From NCBI GenBank assembly GCA_000783305.1, contig JROE01000008.1, positions 186,001 through 250,000 on the forward strand: a stretch of 64,000 nucleotides of DNA, given 5' to 3'. The translations under genes and the position numbers were made by a program. The notes under the pieces are model-generated. The model was not told where the DNA came from. It made no database searches and saw only the letters and a program-made list of their open reading frames with translations. Each line of letters opens with the position of its first letter. Position 1 is the stretch's first letter. Below are positions 20,016-28,356 of the stretch, in pieces. This DNA is from Sphingobacteriaceae bacterium DW12. Lineage in GTDB: Bacteria > Bacteroidota > Bacteroidia > Sphingobacteriales > Sphingobacteriaceae.

Positions 20016-22145
20016 ATGAAAAATATCAAACATATCATAGGGTTTGTATTGTTCTCCACACTTTTTGTGCTTTCTTCATGTAAGAAAGACGATATTCGAG
20101 AGACTCTACCCGGCCTGTCCGTAGAACAATATTTTCCCAACAGTGGCAAAGCAGGCACCCTAGTAACCATTAAGGGAACAGGATTCGGTACGCGTATAAC
20201 GGATAATATTGTCGAATTTTCGGGTGTACAAGCACAAGTCTTTTCAGCACAGTCCACGGAACTCGTTGTTCTTGCTCCCGAAGCAGCGACCACAGGCAAG
20301 TTGACCGTCAAAAGTAGAAATCAAACTGTCGAAGTAGGTACCTATACTTATCAAAGCCTGAGCTTAAAGAAGATATCTCCTGCCAACGGACCTGCCGGCT
20401 CTAACATTCGCATCACTGGCGAAGGATTTAGTAGCCTGAAGCAGCCAGCAAAAGTAACCATTAATGACTCTGTCGCCTTAGTTGTCAATATTTCCGACAC
20501 CCTCATTGTCGCAAAAGTACCTGTTGGAGCAGGTACCGGAGTCGTAAAAGTTTTCGTGGACGATATGGAGTCCACGGGACAGATTTTTACCTATCAGGAA
20601 ATAAGCAGTATTAAACCCATGACAGGTGGAAAAGGAACCAAGATTACTATAAGTGGAGAGGGTTTTGAAAGGGTGAAGGAAAATAATAAGGTCTTTTTCA
20701 ATGACAAACAAGCTACCGTTTTACAAGCGTCATCAGATCAACTTGTGGTGCTTGCACCAGAGGGAATCGAGACGAACAAGGTTTTTGTTGTCATTAATGG
20801 ACAGAAAACCGTTAGTACTGCTGTTTTTAATGTCGTTCCTTTGCCAAAGATAGCTGCCGTCTCTCCATTAAGTGGACCTGTCGGAGCTGTGATAACCATA
20901 AAAGGTAGCACATTTAGTCCCGTAAAAGACGAAAACAAGGTATTGATTAATGGTAAAGAAGTTCCTTTAGAAAAAGACCCGACAAGCACCGACCTCGTTG
21001 TGAAGTACCCCGCCAACATAGGTAGTGGCAAAATTGAGGTTATAGTCAATGACCAAAAAGTGGTCGGTCCCGAGTTTATCAATCAGGATTTAGGTATTGT
21101 CAAGGTAAGCCCCGAAAGTGGTTTGGCGGGTACCGAAGTCACGATACAAGGGACAGGATTTTCCAAGGACTTGCTAAGCAACAGCGTGTCTTTCAATGGT
21201 GTTCGTGCGCAGATTGTTTCGGCCACCGAATCTTCACTCAAAGTTATAGCACCATCTAATCTGAGTACAGGCCCTTTAAAAGTGGAAGTCGGTAATCTAT
21301 CTGCCCATGCTCCGCAGACCTTCCGACGTTCAGGGGTGATGACCGTAATCAGAGATATGACAGGACTCGATTTTAATTATTCCAAAATAGTCATTGATTC
21401 ACAAGGAAATCTATACGTAAGCAATTTGTCATCTATTAGGAAGATTACGCAGGAAGGAGCAAGCTCTGTTTTAGCAAGCGGTTTCAATAGCATCATGGGT
21501 ATGGACATTCTGAACGATGTAATCTATGTCGCAGACGGGAGTATCGCCAAGAAAGTAACCCTTAGTGGTCAGGTCAGTATTCTTCAGACCGCGTCCCTCT
21601 CTCCACGCAATCTTTCTGTCGACAGTAGAGGAAATCTATATTATCCAAATTCTTGGAGCGGCATACATAAGGTGACGCTGCCCACAGGTACCGTGCAGAG
21701 CATGAATACGGGGGGAGCATCCGATAAATGTAGGGTTGCAATAGCAGAAGACGGCACCATTTATCATGGATTTGATGACTACGAAGGTATTATAAATCGG
21801 ACACGACCTGGCGAACGCGGGTTAAACTGGATTGGCAAGTTTGGAGCTTACGGTTATCAAGATGGACCCATTTCGACTGCGCAGATAGGATATGGAATTA
21901 CCGCATTAAAAATCAACAGTGCCGGCAACCTTATCATCATGGATGCCAATAACTATGCTATCCGAGAGGTTGATTTAAGGGAACAAACCGTAAGTACGCT
22001 GGTCAAGGTCGAACGAGGTTTTGTTGATGGGGACTTATCAAGTGCCAAGTGGGGTTCTATCAATGATATCGCCATGGATAAAGAAGATGCCATTTATTTG
22101 CTTGATGTCGGACAGGCGGCTGTTCGTAAAGTAATATTTAAATAG
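20016..22145 (+). CDS. IPT/TIG-NHL repeat surface lipoprotein
   Basis: The start at 20016 (rather than 19986) opens a lipoprotein signal with Cys22 (FVLSSC) followed by KKDD. About five IPT/TIG immunoglobulin-like repeats fill residues ~40-440, each with a 'P..G..G[TS].[VI].I.G.GF' opening, for example FPNSGKAGTLVTIKGTGFG and SPESGLAGTEVTIQGTGFS. The last ~270 residues form an NHL-type beta-propeller (IVIDSQGNLYVSNLSSIRKI, LSVDSRGNLYYPN, IAMDKEDAIYLLDVG). The IPT-NHL architecture is common in Bacteroidetes glycan-utilisation loci as a surface glycan-binding protein. It is the last lipoprotein before the Oar-like receptor. The ligand cannot be told. Confidence 0.88.
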   Translation: MKNIKHIIGFVLFSTLFVLSSCKKDDIRETLPGLSVEQYFPNSGKAGTLVTIKGTGFGTRITDNIVEFSGVQAQVFSAQSTELVVLAPEAATTGKLTVKSRNQTVEVGTYTYQSLSLKKISPANGPAGSNIRITGEGFSSLKQPAKVTINDSVALVVNISDTLIVAKVPVGAGTGVVKVFVDDMESTGQIFTYQEISSIKPMTGGKGTKITISGEGFERVKENNKVFFNDKQATVLQASSDQLVVLAPEGIETNKVFVVINGQKTVSTAVFNVVPLPKIAAVSPLSGPVGAVITIKGSTFSPVKDENKVLINGKEVPLEKDPTSTDLVVKYPANIGSGKIEVIVNDQKVVGPEFINQDLGIVKVSPESGLAGTEVTIQGTGFSKDLLSNSVSFNGVRAQIVSATESSLKVIAPSNLSTGPLKVEVGNLSAHAPQTFRRSGVMTVIRDMTGLDFNYSKIVIDSQGNLYVSNLSSIRKITQEGASSVLASGFNSIMGMDILNDVIYVADGSIAKKVTLSGQVSILQTASLSPRNLSVDSRGNLYYPNSWSGIHKVTLPTGTVQSMNTGGASDKCRVAIAEDGTIYHGFDDYEGIINRTRPGERGLNWIGKFGAYGYQDGPISTAQIGYGITALKINSAGNLIIMDANNYAIREVDLREQTVSTLVKVERGFVDGDLSSAKWGSINDIAMDKEDAIYLLDVGQAAVRKVIFK

Positions 22146-22201
22146 TCGACAAGAAAACAAATGATTAAAGATTTCGAAGCGAAATAAGCAAGAAAAACAC
22201 A

Positions 22202-25200
22202 ATGAAAACGATATATATAAAACAGTGGCTAACCCTAGTTGCGTTCGATGCAGGTATGGAAGTACAGTCTGCCATTATCTCGGAATGGAAGATTGCAATA
22301 CGGATAGCAACTAGACTGATCCCTATGCTTCTGCTTTTCCTAGCTCCATTCATGAGTTGGGCACAAGAGACCTCCGGAGCCCTTACTGGTCGTGTCACCG
22401 ATTCCACGGGTTCGGGCATGGCTGCTGCCACGATAACAGCTGTTCACATTCCTTCGGGTACGCGTTATGCGCTGTCCACTGATGGCGGTGGACACTATAC
22501 GATTAATAACATGCGTATAGGTGGACCATATACGGTTATCGCATCGATGGTTGGTATGCAGGCAGATACACGCGACAATATACAGGTCCGCCTGGGTGGT
22601 GCACAGCGGCTCGATTTCGTCTTGGACATAGGTGCTCAGTCCTTAGGCGAGGTGACGGTCACCACAAGGGCACAGGGCCAACGTGCCGACACCTATGGGG
22701 CAGGGAAAAATATTGACGCCCAGCAGTTACAGGGCATGCCAACGGTGAATCGGTCCATCACCGACGTGACTCGGCTTACCCCCCAAGGGAGTCGTGACAA
22801 CAGCTTCGGAGGTACTAATTTTAGGTATAACAACGTGACGATTGATGGAGCAATTAACAACGACGCTATTGGATTTTCACCATCTCTGGGCGGACAGACC
22901 GGCACATCAGGTATGGCCGGTAGCTCCACACGTACCAATCCGGTCTCCTTGGATGCTATCCAGGATATGCAGGTGTACCTTGCACCCTACGATGTGAAGA
23001 TTGGAAACTTTACTGGCGGCTCGGTCAATGCCGTGACCCGATCCGGGACTAACAAGGTAGAAGGTTCTGTATATGGCTTCGGCCGCAACGCTGCGCTAAC
23101 GGGTAAGGATCGTGTGGGCACCCTTGGTAAGATGAATTCCGACTTTTACGACTATCAAGCAGGTTTCCGCATCGGTCTCCCCATTATCAAAGACAAGGTA
23201 TTCTTTTTTTCAAATGAAGAAATTACACGAAGACAGGACCCTACACAGCTATTTGTCGGCACGTCCGAAACTTCCCACATCCTAAACGAAATAGATGCAG
23301 AAAATATAACCAGCACCGTTCGGAGTCGTTACGGCGATATCTTCGATGCGGGTACGGCTGGGTTGTATACCAATTGGAGTAAGTCGGTCAAGTTCTTTAA
23401 CCGCCTGGACTGGAATATCAATGACCGCCATCAGCTGGCGATAAGAAACAACACCATTCGGAGTTCGGCTACGCATATGGATCGCGATCAGCAGGACTTT
23501 CGTTTTTCGAGCATGGCATTCGAGCAGGCGAACAATCAGAGCAGTACTGTGGCTGAGCTGAAGAGCAGATTCTCCAATTCGTTGTCTGGTAATGCAGTTG
23601 TTGGTTTTACAGTGGTCAACGATCGGCGCGACCCACTCTCCGATCCTACACTTCCACAGGTACAGATACAGGGACGTACACCCGGTACGACGATTTACAT
23701 CGGTACCGACCGGGAGGCCAGCATTTTCGATATGAAGCAGCAGACCTGGGAAGTCACCGCCAATCTGAACTGGAATATCGGCCGGCATAAGCTACTTTTC
23801 GGTACGCATAATGAGCTTTACAACATTCGCTATGGATTCGTCAACGCATGGAATGGACGTGTCGACTACAACAGTATCGACGATTTTATCAACAACAATC
23901 CCTATCGTGTACGCGGGAGCTATCATTATACGGACAATACGCGGGATTATATTCTGCATCACCCCGCGGCAAATTTCAACGTGAACATGTACAGTGTGTA
24001 CATTCAGGATGAGATCCGTGTCAACGACAGGTTTCGCATCACCCCTGGACTACGTGCGGACCTTGCCCATTTGCCGGACATGCCCACATTGAGCGACAAG
24101 GTAAGGGATATGTGGACCGATCCCAATTTCGGGACAAGCTACACCTATACACCTATCAATCGGATAAATAATGATTTCATGAACCGTATACAGCTTTCAC
24201 CTCGTGTTGGTTTCCGGTGGGAAGCCTTGGACGATCGCAATTTGATTGTACGTGGTGGAGCCGGTCTATTCACGGGACGGATACCTTTTGCCTGGTTGGC
24301 CTATGCGTATTACAACACCGGTGATAGCTATGGAGCCTTCGATCAACGTGCTGATCAGAAGCCATTTGCACCGGGGTCGGACGCCATCAAGCCAAGCCCC
24401 AATGGCTTGGCGGACTTCATCGGGCAGAATGGTGCAGTGACAAATAATCCCAACAGTGGTAAGACACAGGTCGACCTTGTCGACAACGGATTCACTTTGC
24501 CGCAGGTATTCCGCACGAGCCTAGGCATCGATTATGAAGCCCCGGGTGACTGGAAGTTTACGGTGGAGGGGATGTACACCCGCAATATTAGCGATGTCAT
24601 GTTCCAACAACTCAATACCAAGGACAATCCGTTATGGTACGGCTATGATCGAGATAAGCAACAGCCAGTCTACAATGGTACAGTGGATTCACGCTTTTCC
24701 AATGTATACCTACTCTCTAATACCAGTCGGGGCTACCGTTACAGTATCACTGGTACCGTTGCCAAGGCCTACAAAGGCCTACATGTTACGGCGAGCTACA
24801 CGTTCGGCGAGTCAAAGGACATCTCCAACGGTGTGCGCAATTCTATGGAGTCCAATTGGCAGCTGAATCAGTCGCTCATCCCGAATGACCCGAAGTTGGC
24901 TTACAGCAACTTCGATATCCGCCATCGTATGGTGACCAGTGTCAGCTATACCCACGGGTGGAAATCTGCAGGCCGTACCAATATTAATCTGTTCTTTTCG
25001 GCCCAGTCGGGGTCCCCCTTTACCTATGGCGTTGTCAACGGCAATATACAGGGGCTGCCGCAGCAGGTATCGTTGATGTACATTCCCACTGAAGGAGAGG
25101 CGATTCGTTACTTTAAGGATATTGCTGGAGGCCACACTGCACAGCAACAGGCGCAGGCATTCAATACATTCATTGATGGCAACGAATATCTGTCGTCAAG

Positions 25201-25549
25201 ACGAGGTGATTTCACCGAGCGCAACACCGGACGCACACCGTGGAATGTGCAGGCAGACCTGCGGATTGCGCATGACCTACCTGTTACCAAGAGCGGACAG
25301 TTCTTGACGATATCTGCGGACATCGTCAACCTGACCAATTTGCTGTACAAAGAATGGGGCGTGCAGTACTTCTCGCCCAATACGTTCAATTCAACAAGCT
25401 CTGTGGGGCTCACACCGACCCTATTTCCGCCACAGCAGAATGCGGGCAACTGGCCAGTATTCACTTTCAGTGATCCAGGAAGACCCTATAGCATCGATTA
25501 CTTCAACTCAAGGGTACAGGTCCAACTAGGGGTGAGATATACTTTCTAG
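22202..25549 (+). CDS. Oar-like TonB-dependent outer-membrane protein
   Basis: The 1115-residue protein has a long N-terminal region with an export signal ending near SWAQ (residue ~54), so a start further in is possible. A carboxypeptidase-regulatory-like domain follows at ~58-150 (LTGRVTDSTGSGMAAATITA), then a TonB plug at ~155-290 (INNDAIGFSPSLGG, VKIGNFTGGSVNAVTRSGTN) and a barrel ending in VRYTF. The RSGTN motif and overall layout match the Oar-like group, which lack an STN domain, so this receptor should not signal to FecR. Three sampled 60-base lines have 53-60 % GC, against 33-43 % in two lines of the neighbouring IPT gene. This points to a different origin or strong codon selection. 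Confidence 0.9.
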   Translation: MKTIYIKQWLTLVAFDAGMEVQSAIISEWKIAIRIATRLIPMLLLFLAPFMSWAQETSGALTGRVTDSTGSGMAAATITAVHIPSGTRYALSTDGGGHYTINNMRIGGPYTVIASMVGMQADTRDNIQVRLGGAQRLDFVLDIGAQSLGEVTVTTRAQGQRADTYGAGKNIDAQQLQGMPTVNRSITDVTRLTPQGSRDNSFGGTNFRYNNVTIDGAINNDAIGFSPSLGGQTGTSGMAGSSTRTNPVSLDAIQDMQVYLAPYDVKIGNFTGGSVNAVTRSGTNKVEGSVYGFGRNAALTGKDRVGTLGKMNSDFYDYQAGFRIGLPIIKDKVFFFSNEEITRRQDPTQLFVGTSETSHILNEIDAENITSTVRSRYGDIFDAGTAGLYTNWSKSVKFFNRLDWNINDRHQLAIRNNTIRSSATHMDRDQQDFRFSSMAFEQANNQSSTVAELKSRFSNSLSGNAVVGFTVVNDRRDPLSDPTLPQVQIQGRTPGTTIYIGTDREASIFDMKQQTWEVTANLNWNIGRHKLLFGTHNELYNIRYGFVNAWNGRVDYNSIDDFINNNPYRVRGSYHYTDNTRDYILHHPAANFNVNMYSVYIQDEIRVNDRFRITPGLRADLAHLPDMPTLSDKVRDMWTDPNFGTSYTYTPINRINNDFMNRIQLSPRVGFRWEALDDRNLIVRGGAGLFTGRIPFAWLAYAYYNTGDSYGAFDQRADQKPFAPGSDAIKPSPNGLADFIGQNGAVTNNPNSGKTQVDLVDNGFTLPQVFRTSLGIDYEAPGDWKFTVEGMYTRNISDVMFQQLNTKDNPLWYGYDRDKQQPVYNGTVDSRFSNVYLLSNTSRGYRYSITGTVAKAYKGLHVTASYTFGESKDISNGVRNSMESNWQLNQSLIPNDPKLAYSNFDIRHRMVTSVSYTHGWKSAGRTNINLFFSAQSGSPFTYGVVNGNIQGLPQQVSLMYIPTEGEAIRYFKDIAGGHTAQQQAQAFNTFIDGNEYLSSRRGDFTERNTGRTPWNVQADLRIAHDLPVTKSGQFLTISADIVNLTNLLYKEWGVQYFSPNTFNSTSSVGLTPTLFPPQQNAGNWPVFTFSDPGRPYSIDYFNSRVQVQLGVRYTF

Positions 25550-25570
25550 GATCTCCCAATAAAAAAAGAT

Positions 25571-25631
25571 TCCTTCCGTTTCAGCAGGCCGAAGGATTAT
25601 ACTCCGGGCCGGGAATAAGTGGCCGGTCCGG
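25571..25631 (+). terminator. Two hairpins after the Oar-like receptor
   Basis: The first hairpin pairs TCCTTC (25571-25576) with GAAGGA (25591-25596). The second pairs CCGGGCC (25604-25610) with GGTCCGG (25625-25631), one G-T pair included. They lie directly after the end of the long operon and probably end its transcription, though a strong U-tract is missing. Confidence 0.55.
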
Positions 25632-25724
25632 TATTTAAAAAATGCTTATTTGAATATATATATCCACATCGTATAAGTTGCTAAAGGTCCTCCTTAGATA
25701 ATATAAATCATAATCCATTATTTT

Positions 25725-25761
25725 AAGCGATCACGACTGGTTTAATCAGTCGTGATCGCTT
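25725..25761. repeat. Perfect 15-base-pair inverted repeat
   Basis: AAGCGATCACGACTG (25725-25739) is followed by a 7-base loop and its exact complement CAGTCGTGATCGCTT (25747-25761). No U-tract follows on either strand. It could be a bidirectional terminator, a protein-binding palindrome or the trace of a small mobile repeat. Apart from this and the preceding hairpins, 25632-25903 shows nothing. Confidence 0.8.
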
Positions 25762-25903
25762 AGAATATAGGTTGATCAACCATTAAACTTTTCTTTCTAC
25801 CAACTGAAATAGCGAAAAAAAGACCTATCTTGCCTTAGGTAATATTCTAATTAATAGCTTATTATGGTGTTGTTGCCTATGTGGTACATTAAATTATTTG
25901 CAA

Positions 25904-26283
25904 ATGGTTATTACAACTAATATATTTAATAAAGCCAGCTTGATTCTTTTTCTAATTGTTGTTTTTAATTCCCTTTCCTGTGTATAGAAAGTTCAGAACA
26001 GGCAAGTTGTTGGCGAATGGCCCTCTATACAAGGTATGGATACCAAGTTGAAGGTCGTGGTCACCCGTAGCGGCCAAGCAACTCTTTTTCAAGTGGAAGA
26101 TGGGGCTACACATATTCTCTACCGGCATTATACTATGACCCTCAAAAAGATGAATTTAAAGTAGACACGCTACCAGGTTTGGCCGAACGAAATTTAAATA
26201 TCAAAATAATCAAATTCGCTTCAGATACCATGTTGATTGATGTCAGAGGCCAAGTTAATAAACTCTTACAACAGCATCAATAG
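25904..26283 (+). pseudogene. Decayed lipoprotein gene (premature stop and frameshift)
   Basis: From the ATG at 25904 the frame reads a good lipoprotein signal (LIVVFNSLSC, Cys26), then hits TAG at 25985-25987 after 27 codons. Past that stop the same frame continues with coding-like sequence (VVGEWPSIQGMDTKLKVVV, TRSGQATLFQVEDGAT). Near 26115 the sense shifts to another frame, which reads YYDPQKDEFKVDTLPGLAE and ends NKLLQQHQ with TAG at 26281-26283. Two lesions in a stretch that otherwise reads as protein indicate a broken gene of about 125 residues. I do not recognise the family. It sits just before the second sigma gene. Confidence 0.65.
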
Positions 26284-26499
26284 ATTAATTTGTACACCTT
26301 TCAAGAACGATCGTCAGCGTTTAAAGAAGTGATCACAATACAATTTTAATATTACGTGTCTAGTTTAGCTTATCTTCGATAATATTGTTATTGTTGTCAA
26401 CAAACCCTCCATTAGTTGTATCGTGTTCATTGTCATTGTAATATAGGTTTCATGAGAGCATCTTTTTAGCAGCAAAGAGTCTGAAAAATAAAATTGAAG

Positions 26500-26528
26500 T
26501 TGGATATTCCACTTTTATATTACTTTTG
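26500..26528 (+). promoter_or_regulatory. Candidate promoter of the sigma gene at 26580
   Basis: TTG at 26500-26502 and TACTTTTG at 26521-26528 match the Bacteroidetes -33 (TTG) and -7 (TAnnTTTG) elements with an 18-base spacer. The leader to the ATG would be about 45 bases. The rest of 26284-26579 shows no gene. Confidence 0.55.
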
Positions 26529-26579
26529 ACATTGTGAATCAAGTCTATTTTTTTTGTCTCAAGCTAAGTTAAGATCGTT

Positions 26580-27137
26580 ATGGTTGACAAATTACTATTA
26601 GAAGCTATTAAATCTGACAATCTAGGCGCTTTTGAAGAGTTGTATCAAGTATATTGGCGTCAAGTACAACGGTTTGCTTCTCTTTATATTAAAGATAATG
26701 AAGAAGTCCGCGAGGTCGTGCAAGATGTTTTTGTCAACGTTTGGGAGTCTAGGCAGAATATAAAGAACGAGGAGAATTTTAACGGTTTTTTATTTATCAT
26801 CACCCGTAATTGTGTGTTTAATAGATCTCGTTCCAAAACTTTTAACGTAGATCTCTACACGACTACACTCTACGATGCACTAGAGCATTCCTATAGCATA
26901 GATGATATTTTGGAAGCTAAAGAACTCGAAGCTGAGATTGATCGCTTGATTGCAGATATGCCCCCTCAGCGTAAGCTTGTCTTTACATTGAGCCGGAAGC
27001 AACACAAAACTTACAAACAAATAGCACAAGAATTAGGTATCAGCGAAAAGACCGTTGAACGCCATATAAATGAAGCTCTGAAGTATTTACGGACCAATCT
27101 GAAACTACTGCTCATCTTTCTTTCCCTGTTTTCTTAA
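26580..27137 (+). CDS. ECF RNA polymerase sigma factor (RpoE-like)
   Basis: The 185-residue protein shows sigma region 2 (EVREVVQDVFVNVWESRQNI, residues ~41-60) and region 4 (PPQRKLVFTLSRKQHKTYKQ then IAQELGISEKTVERHI, residues ~127-162). A FecR anti-sigma gene follows after 65 bases and a SusC/SusD operon after that, so this factor probably switches on the 28357-36197 operon. It is closer in motif wording to the third sigma factor (49280) than to the first. Confidence 0.94.
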   Translation: MVDKLLLEAIKSDNLGAFEELYQVYWRQVQRFASLYIKDNEEVREVVQDVFVNVWESRQNIKNEENFNGFLFIITRNCVFNRSRSKTFNVDLYTTTLYDALEHSYSIDDILEAKELEAEIDRLIADMPPQRKLVFTLSRKQHKTYKQIAQELGISEKTVERHINEALKYLRTNLKLLLIFLSLFS

Positions 27138-27202
27138 TTTTTTTTTCAAGCGGCTTGGGGGGTGCGCCTATTTTCTGTGTATTTAGTCATAGAAGCACTT
27201 TT

Positions 27203-28153
27203 ATGAAAAGATATAATAAGTCTAACCCTCATTTGTCCAAGCGTCATAAGATTTTGGATCATCCATCAGTTTTTGAGCAGATGGATGGTCAATGGAATAT
27301 GGGACATGGCTATGATCCGACAGATTCTCAAGAAAGAGATCGCACATGGGCGTTGATTTTACGTCAGCTCAAGCCCTATGGTTCCAATCGAGTTATCGTA
27401 TTGAAGTATGTTGCTGTAGCAGCTGCGGCTATCTGTTTACTCTTCCTCGGAGCCGTTGTTTATCAAGCTAGATTTTCCGAATCCAAGTATATCAATACCG
27501 TGAGTACAGGAAAGTTGGACTTTAAAAACCTCCTACTCGATGACGGCACCGAGGTTAAGTTAGGGGCCAATTCCGAACTCGTTTATCCCGAGAGGTTTTC
27601 CTCCAAAAAAAGAGACCTTGTACTCAATGGACAAGCATTTTTTAACGTAGCCAAGGATGCCTCTCGACCATTTACCATTAGCGTCAAGGACGTCAAGATT
27701 ACTGCCCTCGGTACATCCTTTGAGATTTTTTACGACAAGCAGCGGAACCTTTTGGAGACTACTTTGTTGACAGGTAAAGTACGTGTTACGCAACAGCATT
27801 CCGAGTCTGCTGCGGAGACTGTTTATACGATGAGGCCAAATGAGCGGCTTACCATTGATTTCAAGACTGGGAAGTTTAGCGTGCAAGAAAAAAATGCCGA
27901 TCGCTATCTCTCGTGGAGAAATTACGACGGTCTCGCATTTGAAAATGAGCAGTTGATCGATATTATTCCAAGATTGGAGACTTGGTACGGAATCAAGATT
28001 TCGGTACAGTCGGCCAAGCTACTTCAAGAGCGATTCACTTTCAAGGTCAAAAATGAAACTTTTGCCGAGGTACTCCATCTGATGCAACAGACCACATTCA
28101 TCCATTATAGATACGATCAAGCTAACCAGTCCGTATCAATATTCACCCAGTAA
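27203..28153 (+). CDS. FecR-family anti-sigma factor, inner membrane
   Basis: The start at 27203 is preferred over 27155, because the extra 16 residues (MGGAPIFCVFSHRSTF) look like untranslated leader. The 316-residue protein has a shortened cytoplasmic N-terminus (~1-64), one membrane helix at ~67-88 (VLKYVAVAAAAICLLFLGAV), a FecR domain at ~100-200 (LLLDDGTEVKLGANSELVYP, LNGQAFFNVAKDASRPFTI) and a C-terminal DUF4974/STN-like part (FENEQLIDIIPRLETWYGIK). It links the SusC STN domain to the sigma factor at 26580. Confidence 0.92.
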   Translation: MKRYNKSNPHLSKRHKILDHPSVFEQMDGQWNMGHGYDPTDSQERDRTWALILRQLKPYGSNRVIVLKYVAVAAAAICLLFLGAVVYQARFSESKYINTVSTGKLDFKNLLLDDGTEVKLGANSELVYPERFSSKKRDLVLNGQAFFNVAKDASRPFTISVKDVKITALGTSFEIFYDKQRNLLETTLLTGKVRVTQQHSESAAETVYTMRPNERLTIDFKTGKFSVQEKNADRYLSWRNYDGLAFENEQLIDIIPRLETWYGIKISVQSAKLLQERFTFKVKNETFAEVLHLMQQTTFIHYRYDQANQSVSIFTQ

Positions 28154-28356
28154 TGTCATACCATCAAAAGCAATAAGCATATGACCAACCAGTAAAACAC
28201 ACACCTATAACCCCAAAAAATCTAAACCAGCCACTATCTGCTCTGAAAATAGACATATGCGGCAATCTGCTTTTTACCTGCATTGGTGGTAAGTGGATTG
28301 TATATCCGTATGACTTGGCTGTACAATTTATTATCAATCATTAAACCAATTAAATT

